Assembly (NCBI GenBank): GCA_964020085.1
Contig: OZ026606.1
Span: 24,873,493-24,937,492 of the forward strand
Source: Micromussa lordhowensis
Taxonomy: Eukaryota > Cnidaria > Anthozoa > Scleractinia > Lobophylliidae
DNA length: 64,000 bases
Direction: 5' to 3'
Of the stretch, positions 32,379 to 45,162 are shown piece after piece; position 1 is the first letter of the stretch; each line of letters begins with the position of its first letter. The notes below the pieces were generated by a model that saw nothing but the letters and a program-made list of their open reading frames with translations, was not told the origin of the DNA and did not search any database. The position numbers were made by a program, and so were the translations under genes.

Positions 32379-33512
32379 CAAGGCTATCTCTCCGTGGGTT
32401 AAAATATGTTTTACTCGTAGTTCTGTGAAGGAGAAGTGACTGAGGCAGAACAAGAGACAGGAAAAAACGTCAAACAAGTGAAGTGCCAGACTTGAACTAT
32501 CTCTGCACACAGGAAGTTACGTCACTCTAAATTTCAGGCCCTCTAATCTCTCTTCTTCTTTGTATGTTAGGGGTGGTGAATTTTCGTCTCATTTCACGGG
32601 TCTCGCTCTTTCGGTTTTTTTTTGCAAGGCTATAGCTAAGAAAGTCTCTCAGTCTCGAGTTTTTTGTTTGTTTTTATGAATGACGTCTGAACGTCTTAGA
32701 GTCGGAACATCTCTCGCTCGCATTTAAAACGCTTTTAAGTCTCCGTCTCGCAATTTAAGAAGTCAAAATGTCTCGTGCTACAAGCAGTTGCAAAAAGGTT
32801 GAGACATTCACTCGAAATTTCACCTCTTCCTGCTAAAACCCTATTTCCAAACCTAAAGAGAAGTCGCAATGCCCCTTCTCCCCCTCCCCCCATTGCAATG
32901 TTGATACCCTTTAGTTTCAATGCTAGATCAAGATGAAAACAACTTTGCATGGGGGAGGGGGGGGGGGGTTAGAATGTGCTGACCTCTATGTCACGCATTA
33001 TAGGGTGTTTTACAGTGAGTGTCTCAACTCTTTTTGCAATTGCTTGTAGTAAAATGTCTCGCCTTCTTGCAAAGTCTCGCTTTTAGCATGAGGCACGAAT
33101 GAGGACTGCACTGAAGATGTTCACTTGTGAAGACATTTTGGGGGATATAGAAGATAAAGGTGATATGAACCGGAGAATGATGGATCCTGAATTGTATGAA
33201 TTCTGAATATTCCATTGTGGCGATTTTTTCGCCAGTCGCACTCGCTAATTCGTGAAAGAGACGAAGAACTACAGCTATCTCGATAAATGTTCGTAAAAGT
33301 GGGCGTTCGTTATCGCCCCTAGTGGGCAAGGGAGCTTGCTCTTGTTGTAAGCTATTGTACAGTAAATTATTCATGAGAAATTGAAGTACATGGAAATTTA
33401 GTACATGGAACAAATAAACAGCTTCTATGACATCCTTTAATTGTTCTTACAAAATGGTCTTCAGAGGAAGGTGCTCTGAAATATTATCTTTTAGTCGGGC
33501 GCAATAAATTTA

Positions 33513-33764
33513 AGCAATAGAGCACTTCTTCTGTGTTTGCGTAGCTCATCTGGGAGACAGTTATGCAAACCCGAGACGTAGTTGAGGGTTTGCATAACTT
33601 TCGAGTATTCTCACAGCCCCCCGAGTGTTTAGATGAGGCTATGTAAACACGGAAAAAGTACTCTATTGCTTTTATAAAATAATTTTCAAAAATACGGGCG
33701 AATCTAAAACGTCACAAACGTGTTTACATACTCTCATCTAAACACACCTATCGACCAATGAAAG
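33513..33764. mobile_element. Foldback MITE of the GCAATAGAGCAC family, copy 2
   Basis: The core 33513-33670 starts AGCAATAGAGCAC and ends TACTCTATTGCT, with GTTTAGATGAGGCTAT as in copy 1. The outer flank (33671-33764) matches the left flank of the 18828 copy in inverted orientation. Confidence 0.8.
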
Positions 33765-33914
33765 CGCGCGTTGTAGATCAGTTATTTTATATAATACTTT
33801 AGCTACCACCTTTATATAAAGTCGTTCGCAAATGAGAACGAGTACATCGGAGTATAAATAACCTATAAAGAGGTAACTAAAGTTCGTCCTACTTACCATG
33901 TCAATCAGATAATT

Positions 33915-34375
33915 CATACATTACTTGCAAAAAATGTCGGCGATTAAATAGTGCCCGAAAATAAAACCGTACGAAATTTTTTAGCGTCCGAAATATTTAC
34001 AGTACAGTATAGAACTTGGAAGTAAGTCCTAAGCTCTTAGTTTCATTTATGCTGGGTTATATGGAACGAACTCTAGTTAAGACACGACTTGCCATACGTA
34101 ACGGCTTCATAGAATTTGTGATATTTACTCGTCGGTGTATTCGTAAAACTTTGAGTCCCTTGAGGCTGCAGTAAAACTATCATTTTCACACATGTTTTTT
34201 CAGTCTTATTCGTGTTTTTTAGGGGAAATTAACTTTAGTATGTTTCAGTAAAGTGTCCAAACTTGTTGTCCGAAATTTGTCCGAAATGACTGTTAGAAAG
34301 TGTCCGAAAATTAAACGTCTGAAATAACTGACATCCGAAATTTTAATGTCCGAAAGTTTTTGCAAGTAATGTATG
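33915..34375. mobile_element. MITE with 19-bp perfect ends and TCCGAAA repeats
   Basis: The ends are CATACATTACTTGCAAAAA and its exact complement. The interior carries about seven spaced copies of (T/G)CCGAAA, denser toward the right (about 34270-34355). It has no coding content. It would be bound repeatedly by any factor recognising that word. Confidence 0.8.
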
Positions 34376-36416
34376 TGATACTGATCCACTTGATGTAGCA
34401 CCAAATTCTCATATGCAACATTACGAGAAATGTACAGGTATATCCACTGGTGAGGTAAAATTGGTGTTGAGATCTAGGGGCCTATGTTAAATGGTATTGG
34501 AATTCATGTTTTTTCAAACTAAATTTATGTCAGTTTTGTCGATATAGATAAGAATGTATTCGACGTTGTTCGTTTTATCGTTTTAAAAGATGTCTTACCT
34601 GACTGGAATTCAAGAATTCCTTCGCAAGTAGAAACTAAATTCAACTAATTAATAAATGGATTACAACCACAAATTCTAAAGTACCGCGCCGGTATATTAC
34701 ATGGAAAAGCACGTCTTTACAACTTGTCGCTAAATTCACGCTTGTTCCCATTTTTTTCAAGCGTCCCAGTAATCGCCGACTCTGGGTTTCAAACTGAGGG
34801 ATTTAAATTATATAAGAGTTTTCCCATTGTTAAAAAATAAACTCCGACAAATTATATTCCTGTTGAGGCCATACCACACCTCGCATGCACCGCAATTTAT
34901 GAAACTTTAATTAAGGCAAAGTGTACTACTCATTTACGAACGCAAAAACGTGCTCTAAATATTAGGCACAGCTGTTTGTTGTGTCTTTCTTCCAGCTTTA
35001 AACCTTCCTTTTACAGCTTATTTCAGTTTCTAACTAAAAGTAAATCCCTGAGGATGACTTAAAACAATAATTCAAGCATCAGTTTTAAAAGCGCGGGGAG
35101 TTTTGCTGTATTATCTCGCACCAGGCATTTTGATTTTGTACAAAATGTTGCATCCCGTAAAGTTTAAATTGTCTTTTACTCTAGCTATCTTCATGGAGTG
35201 AAACATTTCCTTAATTTATCAGGCCATCATAAAGGAAGTCGACTTGTGTTGGAAAATTAATTTTATTGTTAAAGTAATAAAGCATTGGAGATAATTGGCA
35301 TTTCTAGAGTGTCTTCAATTAGTCATTCCGGAGATCGTGCGCTGGAAAATTAACCCAGTCCATACGAGCATATTCTTTTAAAGATTAAAGAAGACGTAGT
35401 CTTGAAGGAAATTTTCTAAAACAAAGAAACAAAGGGAGATTATGGTAATTGTCAAAAATACACCGCTAAGCCAGTCTGTCTGATTCTATCTTCACTGTCT
35501 ACGGCAGTAAATCAATTCTGAATCTTAAACTGAGTTAGAATTCAGTTCACCTGACTCGAAAAGTGGATCAGTCGTTCGAGCTAAGGATTCAATTTTTTTC
35601 GCCTGAAAATTGCGGGACATATATAAACTTTATTATTTAATTAAAAACATTCATAATTATACTGACCGGAAAAGGGACTATGCGGCCGGAATAGTTTTCC
35701 ACAGCAGAACAGTGTATCACTAAAATTCTCCTTCTTTTCAGCTTGAGATGTCAGTGTAAAAATATCGCGACGTAGAAGGCTCAAAATCTCATTGACAAGT
35801 GATTTGATGTAGAAATTCTCTGGTTAAAAAAGGTGAAATCGTTTCAGAGATTTAGAAAACACTGCGGAAATATTCTTACGTATGATAAGTACGCGTAGTC
35901 GGCTGTTGTCGATGAATGTCGTATTGTCTTGATAGCGAGCGGTTCGCGATCAAAGAAAATGTTGCTATTGATAAAGATTTAAGATATCCCTTGCGATAAA
36001 ATTTAGGGTTACATTTTCTTTGACGCGGTGAAGTGAAACAGCTCGTTTCAGATATGACATATAACATTGAGTACGAATGAAATTGCGTTGTGGTTTTCTT
36101 TAGTACCATAAAGCCACGCTGCTTGTGATATTCACACTAGCTAGGGTTTAAAACTGCATTAAATTTCGTTCAAATCTTTTAAAAAGCACAAATCGTGACA
36201 AACGTATGCAGGACTCTATAAAAACCTGACATTCTTTTTACAATAAATCAGAATAAATTAAGGAGAAAGCTCCAAAGAATGTTTAATAAAACAGTATTTG
36301 CCGCGTCGATTGTAAAGCTATGTCCATCGATCCCTATGTAGATTGATTGTTACGAAGCATCCACGCCGCTTATATGGCGGGAATTTCTGGTGTGAATTTC
36401 TGGCGGGAAACGCCTC

Positions 36417-39366
36417 CTACGCGGATTCTGAGATTCGTTCTTGCGATGTGACAGGAATTGGCTCAAAGTCGTCTGAACTTCTCTTCTCCTTATCCAGATT
36501 GTAGAAATAACTAAAGTTTGACACAATCACTGGTACAGGCAGGGCCAGGGTTAGCACTCCTGCGACTGCGCACAATGAACCAATCACCTTTCCCCATGGT
36601 GTAGTGGGGGCTTTGTCTCCGTATCCAACCTAATAAGCGTGTAATAACAAATGTTTCAATTTTCCGGTCATTTAATATTATAAAATAATGGAACGTACAT
36701 GTGTCGCACAATTCCGGAATCGAGTTTCTTTTTGTGTGTAGGTTTCTGCTCCTCATTGTGAAATGTATAGGACAGGAAAATTTATTTTACATTCGAAAAT
36801 GAAATAAATTTTGCTTGCGTTGTAAAAACTGATAAGTTTTCAAATTGTCAATTTTTCTGAATAAAGAAAATTATCTTCCAAAAGGATTACGTTCAATTAG
36901 ACATTGCTTTGGCGATATGTTTCCTGCGCAACCCAGATACCACTGATATTTTCCCGATAGGGCTCATGTTTTTTTCAGAAATTTCCCTTTTATATGTAGC
37001 TCACATGAACAGCTGATTCAGCCGGGCGTTTTGTTTTATGAAACGTAATTTTAGCCTTAGCTTTCAATATGATTTTTCATATGCAATATTGAGTGCTTTG
37101 TGTTAAATGTAATCATCTTGTTAGTATAATTGGGTGGAAATAAATTTTCTTCTTATGACAGAAACAGAAATTGACCAGGGACTAAAATTTAAAACCCAGT
37201 GACAAGCTTCTCGCAAGAGAAGTTGAATTTTTTGTTTTGACTTGAAGACTCCACGAAATACACATAAATTTAAATAATTCGTAAATGCCAACTATGGTTT
37301 ACCTTTGAACTATTGGACTGACCGATCAAAAGATATTGGCGTTCACTTGTGTTCGAATACTTACAGAAATGTTGATTTTCAAGCGTGTTCTATTTGGCGC
37401 GAAGTAATCTCGGCGAGAGAAAAAATGTATAGAAATATGAACAGAAATCGATACGAAGAGGGATTTTTGATTCAAAACACAAGCCATTTCACTACAAGCA
37501 TTCGCTCTTGTTCATTGAAGGCTACTTGTTTCCGCAGCGATTTGTGTTTTTGCCTTCGTCCGATCGAATAAAATCAATAAATGGATAAGTATTCGCTTTC
37601 GCAACAAGCGGAAAAAGCAATAACTGTTCTCGTCACCTTCGAAAATGAAATGTTAAATGTTATGAACTGGGAAATTAGAGGTGTTTAATGAAAGATGGAA
37701 AGAACACAATAAAATGGCTTGCAGTGTGTGTGAATAATGAATGCTACCTTGCTTTTTGAACTTTATTTATCAAATGCGGGCGTTTCATGTTTTCGTGTCT
37801 AGCATTTACAAAATATATATTGTATTATTCTTCTCAAGGTTTATTAGCTTTTCGTATTCAAACTGTACACCGGCTGACAATATGCAAATTCGTTTCTCTT
37901 TTCATAAATTGCAGTGAATGACCTTCAACCGCATATTGTGGGGAGACAAGTGTCCTCATTTGAAACGTACAAGTTGCTCCCCTAACGCAATAAAAGCTGG
38001 AGTGTAACTCGAAAGCAATCAATTTTCAATCTACACATATTGTGATTGGATACCAGTCATGGATTTTTCGATTTCATTAGGCCGTACATACAAAGGCGCT
38101 TTTTTCGCACAATTATCGGAGAAATACAATCAATGAATGCAAGAATTCCTCAAAACTTACCGTTGTCATAGTAACCACAGACCACCAAAATGCTTCAGGG
38201 ATGCTGCCGAAATTAGCACTCTCTGCGTAGTAAACCCCGCTTGAGAAGATTATGACTCCCATGAGTAGGAAAAAAGACAATAGAAGTAATTCACGGAGAC
38301 TTGCTTTTAATGTCATGCCCAGAATCTTCAACCCGCGGTAATGCCGGGACAGTTTGAATATTCGAAACACCCTAACCAGCCGTAATATGCGAAAGAAAGC
38401 GACATATGAAGTATCGCTAGTTTCACTGCTCCCGCCAGCTGACAGACCGAGAATAATGTAATATGGCAATATAGCGATCAAGTCAATAATGTTTAGAAAA
38501 GATCGAACGAACTTTAACTTCTTTGGAGCCGCCAGCAAACGAGCAACATATTCTACAGTGAACCAGGCCACACAGAAAATTTCTAAGCCGTAAAGCGCAG
38601 AACTCTTGTCATTTCGACTTTCACGGAAGCGCGGCAGGGTCTCGATACAAAATATTACTATGGACAATAAAATTACGAACACGGACCAAATGGCCACTAT
38701 TTGTGCTGGTAAGGACGAATGAGGCAACTCCATAACTTGCCATATTTTTCTTTGGATGGGGTTCTCGGGAAGAGGGCCTGAATCTTGGTCAACCACGTTC
38801 ATTTCCAGCGTCTTAAAACGTTCAATAACATCCTCTCCCAACTGAAAAAATTGAATTTCGTCGAAGAAGGTCTTGCGGTCAATCTCGACAGGTCTGAGCA
38901 GCTTACCTTGTGATTGATAAAAATACAAGATGGCATCAAACGCCACACGATTTCTGTCGAAGAAAAATTCCCTTTTCTTCGAATCATAGTATTTTTGGCG
39001 CTTTATAGGCGATCCCAGCAGCGAATCCGGGAAGCGTGACAAGGTCGATTCCAAGGTTTCAAAAATCATTCCACTGACGTTAATTTTGACCCTTACTCCA
39101 CCTCTTTTCGTCGATCTTCCAAGAAGCGGATATACAGATATTTTATCCGGACGTAAATATTTCGCGGCTTGTTCGAAAGCGCCTGTACCGAGATCGCTGT
39201 TAAAACGACCTCGAGGAGATTTTCCTTCAGGCGAGTATCTTCCCCGCGATGTTGACGGGCATGAACGGCCGTCGATTGAATGATGTCGATATCTCCGGCC
39301 GCCTTCTCCTCCTTCAAGCCCCTCTGCGTTTAATCCTTGGGCGCCAGAAATGAGAACCGCTTCCAT
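36417..39366 (-). CDS. Shaker-type voltage-gated potassium channel (two exons)
   Basis: Exons: 39366-38161 and 36629-36417, joined to 472 residues. A voltage-opened K+ channel subunit of the plasma membrane, working as a tetramer. The N-terminus (1-90) is basic and unconserved. The T1 tetramerisation domain spans about 91-190 ([21 protein letters not shown]). S1 begins near 218. S4 (about 326-344) has the regular Arg ladder [16 protein letters not shown]. The pore is [14 protein letters not shown], and the intron falls exactly between T-T and V-G-Y-G-D. S6 has the Kv hinge P-V-P. The tail is short (about 30 residues) and has no obvious PDZ ligand. The S4 length and P-V-P place it in Kv1/Shaker rather than Kv2-4. 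The start ATG lies in CCATGG. Confidence 0.95.
36630..38160. other. Kv channel intron, no nested gene seen
   Basis: AT-rich intron with GT-AG ends. It contains no recognisable exon or repeat. Confidence 0.55.
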
Positions 39367-42160
39367 GGTTCTACTTTTTCTACTTCAGGGGGAAAAAAGT
39401 TTTCAATCGTTAAATAGTTTTCGTCTTTTCCGTGCAGTTATTCCCGGTGAGGAAGAGCTTAGAATCAAAGATGACTTCTTGAACGCTAATTTCTGTTTTG
39501 CTTAGAAAACCGCACAGATGGCGCGAATGATGGTTTTCCATAAATGCTCGCTTTACGTCCAACGAGGTAATTACACAAATTCCCCAAATCAATTGAATTC
39601 TCAGCGACTGGGCAGCCCACCGTAAAAAGAATATTATTTGCCTAAGAAATAGGCGCCCATTTGTCCTTTGAGGCGCTACCAACATTACAATATAATGGAA
39701 ATTCGCGGGAGTTTACGCCAATATCGTTGGCTTGTCACGTGATCACATGATTGCCTTCCTTTTTAACACAGCTTGTTGATTCACCTGTCCTTGGTGCGGA
39801 TTCGTCGACTCCGCTGAATATTACGCGCATTTCACTTGCAGCGGGTTGAAATCGTTCATCTCTTTCAAGGCCGAGGTCGAAAAGAAATGCTCGATCTACT
39901 GAAATAGCTTGTTTTCTGTCGGTTTTGTTTACGTTATCAAAATGTCGTCGATTCCGGATATTTTAAGTTTCCTGTTACGAAAATGAACTTTTGGGCGATC
40001 GATCTTTTTGACGGCATGAGCTTTGTTTGAAAATGAATGATTGATGCCGAGGGATTATTTATCTCTTTAGCAAAAACCTTAAAGAAAAGTATTTTTGGCA
40101 ACGATTTAAGCTGCGAAGTAGCTTTCCATAATGATTGTCCACTGTAGATATATCGACAATGATCTTTTACTGAAACATGGAAAAAACATAAAGTAATATA
40201 ATCGCGACTGTCGAAGTTGTTGTATTTGCGGGATTCAGATCTAGTCGTTCGATTTTCCGTTTTTTGAGAGTTAAATCAACAAATACTGCCACGTCTGTTT
40301 TGTTTCGCTGGCTCTTTTATTAATTCTGAAACGCCGTTGTTGACTCTTCGAATACGAAAACAGAGCCAGAGGCAATATTTCTACCATTTCCTTTGATTAT
40401 ATTGATTGATCTCATTTTCATATTCTGCGGTAACTTTTTGTCATTTGCACGAGAAACAAATCAAGCAAACAAATTACAACCGTCTTTGAAACAACGATTA
40501 CCATTGGCTTCTATATTGCTAGGTTGGCTGGAATTCAGCTCATGAAAAAACTACCAAAGAAAATTGAGGCCGTTTACATATACATTTGTAACTTTAATTT
40601 GCGCGCTGTCATCAGAAAGTGAAAATTAAACGAGTCTTCTTTCTTGAAATGATATCAATATTCTGATGCCATATGAAGTGCAAAAAATCACTCGAGAAAA
40701 TTATCATCTTGGGAATCGTTGAATCCAGAGTGTATTAAAAGGACAGCCGCCAGTTTTTCTCTTATGTTTCAGTGAATAGTACTAAAGAAGTGCTTACCTA
40801 TGATATTAGGATTTACAGTTGGCAGTTGGTTTAAAACAGCTTAGTGGAATTAGTTAAAAAGTTTCTGGCTTTGAGGTACGTAGATTGGGAATGTCACCGG
40901 GAGGTTTCTATCCCCATAGCAACTGGCCATGTAAACTGAAGATAAGGGTCTTTGTAATCAAATCAAAGAAAGCAGATCTTCAGGTGCCGTCCGTTTATTT
41001 CATGTTTTCCGCTGACCATGAGTATCGTCGTCTCGAAGATGCATCTCAAGAGCTGCAGTATCAGGGTCTATCATAAAACTTCGCGTAGAGTTTACTGTCG
41101 TTTTATGTTGAAACTCTCCTTCCTTTTTGTCGAAGTTCGACCATAGTTACTAACTATAGTTCGACACAGAACTTAGGAGAATGTTTTGGGGCTGAACCAT
41201 ATAACGGAAGATGGTCTTGAGCGAAGAATACATCGCCTGAACGTAAGCAACAACAATAAAATAAAATATTTTTCGTTTGTTAACTTATATTGTTACAATT
41301 GCCCTGGCCCGAGGATAGCTAGTGCTAGTCTTGGCAGGCCAGTCAATAAGTACAAACGTTCTTATTTGTAATTTTAAATATTCAATCTTTGTTTACTGTC
41401 TAAAATCCGCACGCGTCATTGGTTAAAATTGATCACGTGGTTTCCCGTTACCTAGCGACATCAAAGTGACAGAGTGCGTTATTACAATAACGCATAAAAA
41501 CTGTGCAGTGTTCATTGTTTTCTCATTCAAACAGGTCGGGCGGGAAGCCATTGTAAGTCTATCGCCAGCAGACTGTTGTGAGTGTTTTGTTTTCAAATAC
41601 ACGCACGCGCTTACTGTACAATGAACGAGAAATTTTCAATACTGCACGAAGCGAAGCTGAGTGCAGTATTGAAAATTTCGAGTTCATTGCCTCTAATGCC
41701 TCTAATGCAACTCAGACAGTTTAACAACGAACTAATACCTGACTCTGTCTCTGATAGGTGAAACATTTGCTTGAGATACAGTCGGTTTTGTTATTTTGCA
41801 ATTGACGTTGCAAGTGTTCTACCTTTTTTCAATCTGTATGTTACTTTGCTGAGGCAGTGAAGGAAGTAATACGCGATACACGTAAATTACAAATAGCTCT
41901 TGGAGAACGCTGGAAATAGCTTTTCCGAGTCTCTAGATTTCAAAATGTTCTGGGGGAAAATGCCCCCCAGACCCCACTAGCGGCTCGCGTCTTTGCCGCT
42001 CGACTCTGGGCCCCTACTCAAGTTTGGCTATCGTTATAAAAGTAAATTTCACCATCAGTCCCCTGATTTTGTCTCATATAGTTTACTATGTAAGTTATAG
42101 TTTACTAGAAATTTTGTACTGGATTCCTTATGATGCCATTAGTCGTGACTGAAGTGCTTT
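39367..42160. other. Gene-poor stretch upstream of the Kv channel
   Basis: Should hold the Kv promoter and 5' UTR at its left end. Elsewhere I see only AT-rich DNA and the inverted repeat at 41629-41679. Confidence 0.5.
41629..41679. repeat. Perfect 19-bp-arm inverted repeat
   Basis: GAAATTTTCAATACTGCAC, 13 bp of loop (GAAGCGAAGCTGA), then the exact complement. Probably the end or core of a small foldback element. Confidence 0.85.
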
Positions 42161-42219
42161 ATCTGATATGTAGAGCTCTGAATTGGAACTAGTTGAAGCG
42201 TCCAAGGAGGTGGAAGTCT

Positions 42220-42982
42220 GTTCATCAGTCCTTTAGGCGGAGAGGAATCACGATCATGTCTGGGATGCACTGCTACACAGGGCAACAGACATAGCTGTTT
42301 TGTACAACATAAATCCAAGCATCCCTAGAAGAGCGGGGAAGCAGCAACACCGTGAAAACGTTGAGGCAGATACTTCTTCCACCTATTGGAAGAGTTTACC
42401 TTCCACATTTCTACATCATCTTGTGCCGCAAGGCAACGAGCTGTTACTGAAACCCTTCCCGAGCAGGCAAAACATACCGGGTACTTGCTTGTTTTACTAG
42501 TTCCGTGCGATGGTACCGCCGGTTAAATTTACATTTTATATTTGTTACATTTATTCTAAATGTCAAGTTCGAATTCAGGAAACCTTCAAGACCTGACAGA
42601 AAAAGGCGTAGATGATATCTATGATCGCTGTGGCGAAGACATGCCTTTGTCTTTCGATCAGTTTAAACGCGAGGTGACTAGGTGCCGTCATAAGTGGCTG
42701 TCGGTTGAAGAAGGCATTTCGCAGACCTTAGTGGACTCCGCCAACCCAGAATTTTATCCTGGGATTTATGTAGCCATCAAGCCCCTCCTCACGTATCCTG
42801 TGTCCACGTGTGCTGCAGAGAGAAGCTTCAGTAGCATGAAGAAGCTTAAGACGCCACTTCCGAGAGTTACGTCGGATGCGAGGTTGTCCTTGCTATCCGT
42901 GATACATGTTCATAAACACGAGGAAATCGACTTTACTAAGTTTTTTTTTCTGACCTCGCCGGTAAAAAAGACAGAAGATTAG
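42220..42982 (+). pseudogene. hAT-type transposase remnant (P52rIPK/ZMYM-like)
   Basis: Two pieces in different frames. The first (about 42255-42500) has I-P-R-R-A-G-K-Q-Q-H-R-E-N-V, the conserved middle motif of P52rIPK-like hAT proteins, and ends at a stop. The second (42560-42982) is the C-terminal hAT dimerisation domain: Y-P-V-S-T-C-A-A-E-R-S-F-S-S-M-K followed by R-L-S-L-L-S-V. The catalytic middle is missing, so it is a deleted copy. No terminal repeats were found around it. Confidence 0.8.
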
Positions 42983-43547
42983 CTCTGTGCTTGTAAAGGA
43001 AAACCATTACAATTTCTATGAAAGCTGACCACAGTTATATTCTTACATAGTATTTAGACTTGGGGGTTTATAGTTTCTGAATACTGTCTAGATGTACAGA
43101 TTGATTGTTTTGTGTACATCTGTAAGAAGCGCGCACATAAGTGAAACTTAACTAGGCCACAATTACGTCAACGTAGGTGATTTTTACATGTGTCACAGCA
43201 TTAAAAAAATCACTCATTTGTAAATGAAAGTTTGAGATACTACAAACTTGTTGGCTTATAAATAATCAGCGATTGTCTTTGAGGCGCTGCAGTCAGTGAA
43301 CTGAAAAAGGCGACAAAGAATTTTACGACTCATTTCATATACAGTGAAACGTGTATTAAGCGGACACCGTTGGGACCCTCGCTAGTGTCCGCTTAATACA
43401 AGGTGTCCGCTCTAAACAGGTTCAGCAATAATAGTTAATTGATTAACCCTTTTGTAACACAGTGTAACACAGTGTAAGATCAAAGACTTCTCATAGCATC
43501 AATCTCGAATAATCTACTTAGCTTTAAAACGACATCGCTGAACAATG

Positions 43548-43658
43548 TTAAGGCATGGGTACACCGACGTGAAGGCTGTTTTGAGGTCGCTTAACACGGC
43601 CTTTCTGCCAATATCTCGGTCACGTTTCAAGCTTACTTCATGTTTACCCCCGCCTTAA
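43548..43658. mobile_element. TTAA-flanked MITE, 111-bp deletion derivative
   Basis: Keeps both ends of the 417-bp family in reverse orientation (GTGAAGGCTGTTTTGAGG at the left, CATGTTTACCCCCGCC at the right) but has lost the middle. TTAA lies on both sides. Confidence 0.85.
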
Positions 43659-43879
43659 CGGTGTCTGAGCTGAGCTTTTAGAAGTAAAAAGCCCTCGAAG
43701 TGTCCGCTTATTGCAGGTTTTGTGCAACAAAATATTAATGGTTGATATTGGTGCCCGCGTCCGCTTGACAGAGGTGTGCGCTGAACGCAGGTTTATTTTA
43801 CAGTAAATGTGGGAAGACAGTTTAGGGACTCAAGCTGGTGTCCACCTAATAGAGGGTGTCCGCTTAATATGGGGTCCAC

Positions 43880-44295
43880 TTAAGGCGGGGTAAACATGAA
43901 TAGGTGTGAAATTTGAAGTGATATAAAAAAGGAAATTCTTAGGATTAAGATGGGTTGGAAACACTACCAGACAGTTGACCCCCGCAAAAGAGAGCCCCAG
44001 GTTGCTAGGGGACTGTTTGGTATCCGTCTACTAATTCTTCACTTCAAATTTCAATTTTCCAAATCCATCAAATCTTCAACATTTCATATTTTCCTCAATT
44101 TAACCTATCCTTTGAGAAAAAATATCTCTTTCCCAAAAAGCCCAAAAATCACCAAAAAATTTACACAAAACCGCCAAACAGTGGTTAATGAGATAAGCAG
44201 AGAGATTTAGTGTCGCTTGAAACGTGACTGAGATATTGGCAGAAAGGCCGTGTTAAGCAACCTCAAAACAGCCTTCACGTTTACCCCCGCCTTAA
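43880..44295. mobile_element. TTAA-flanked MITE, copy 2 (416 bp)
   Basis: Same family and orientation as 16984-17400; by hand, about nine substitutions and one single-base deletion separate them. The open frame at 43950-44210 is again incidental. Confidence 0.9.
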
Positions 44296-45131
44296 TACAG
44301 GTTTCACTGTACATTGTACAGGCAAAACGCTAGGCTCATAACGTTACCTGAAAACGATTTAGGACTTGGGGGCTGGGGGTGGGGGGACTTAGAAAATTGT
44401 GCCTATCTCTGGAAAAATCGTGGCTACGCCCCTGATGATTCAGCCTTGGATGAAATGGCACAGTACTAGGTCAAGTTATACAGCGTACCATGATGGGACA
44501 GCTTTGCGTGAAATAGCTTGGCATACATTCAGACGGTGCAGCGTAACTCCATGCCATTTTATGAAGATATCTTGACACATATTTACTTCAAGAGGAGAAC
44601 AAGCTTGAAGTGATAAACTCCTACGTATCACAATATGTCACTCTAAATGTTGTCAAGTACTGTAACCTTTTAGTGTTGACTAATTCAAAGCAAGACATAT
44701 CAAGTGCTCGCATACAAGAATTTTAAATCGAAAGACTGAGAGACAGTTCGAATGGGTTTTACTATCATCTAAGGTGGTTCTGACCATGAGAAAAACTGTC
44801 TTCATTTGTACTTTAACATGCTCTTTCTTCCGAGTGGTGCGGGTCTCTTACTTCGCAGGACCTTTGCACTAAAATGATGAAAACCCCACAGCGAGTGCGG
44901 CCATCAAGCCAGCATTTATCTCCAGCTTCCATGACATGCAGTGATAAAAGTACTAGGGCAGATACGGAATTTAAGGGGGTTTGAGATACGGACTTTTGAG
45001 GGCAGTTCCCTAGTAGGGAATCCTCCGCCAGAAAATTTTCGAAATTGAGAAATTCGGAAATGGGAGATCCGGCATTCTAAAGCCCAGTCAGCATGTCATC
45101 ATGTCTCATTTGCTTTTTTTTTTTATAATTT

Positions 45132-45162
45132 AGGGGGTTCGAGTGAACCACCCGAACCCCCT
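45132..45162. repeat. GC hairpin, 10-bp perfect arms
   Basis: AGGGGGTTCG, an 11-bp loop, CGAACCCCCT. No function is known. Confidence 0.8.

Larger units (their letters stand above)
32379..36416. other. Intergenic stretch between GPCR and Kv channel 3' ends
   Basis: Contains a G-run (about 32949-32968), the MITEs at 33513-33764 and 33915-34375, and otherwise AT-rich DNA with no gene I recognise. The left end should hold the GPCR 3' UTR and the right end the Kv 3' UTR. Confidence 0.5.
43340..44311. mobile_element. TA-flanked MITE hosting two TTAA MITEs
   Basis: Starts TACAGTGAAACGTGTATTAA and ends TTAATACAGGTTTCACTGTA. The left and complemented right ends match over about 75 bp (AGCGGACAC-type words). 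CAGTG...CACTG ends flanked by TA suggest a Tc1/mariner-type mobiliser; this is inference. Two TTAA-type MITEs (43548-43658 and 43880-44295) are inserted into it. Removing the latter rejoins CCAC-TTAA-TACAGG. Confidence 0.85.

Noticed and set aside
32949..32968. G-run as G-quadruplex regulatory site
   Set aside because: A single homopolymer-like run in an intergenic repeat-rich stretch with no gene-proximal position that would support a role.
42560..42982. Domesticated hAT-derived gene
   Set aside because: Upstream hAT sequence is out of frame and the core is missing; no evidence of selection or transcription is available here.
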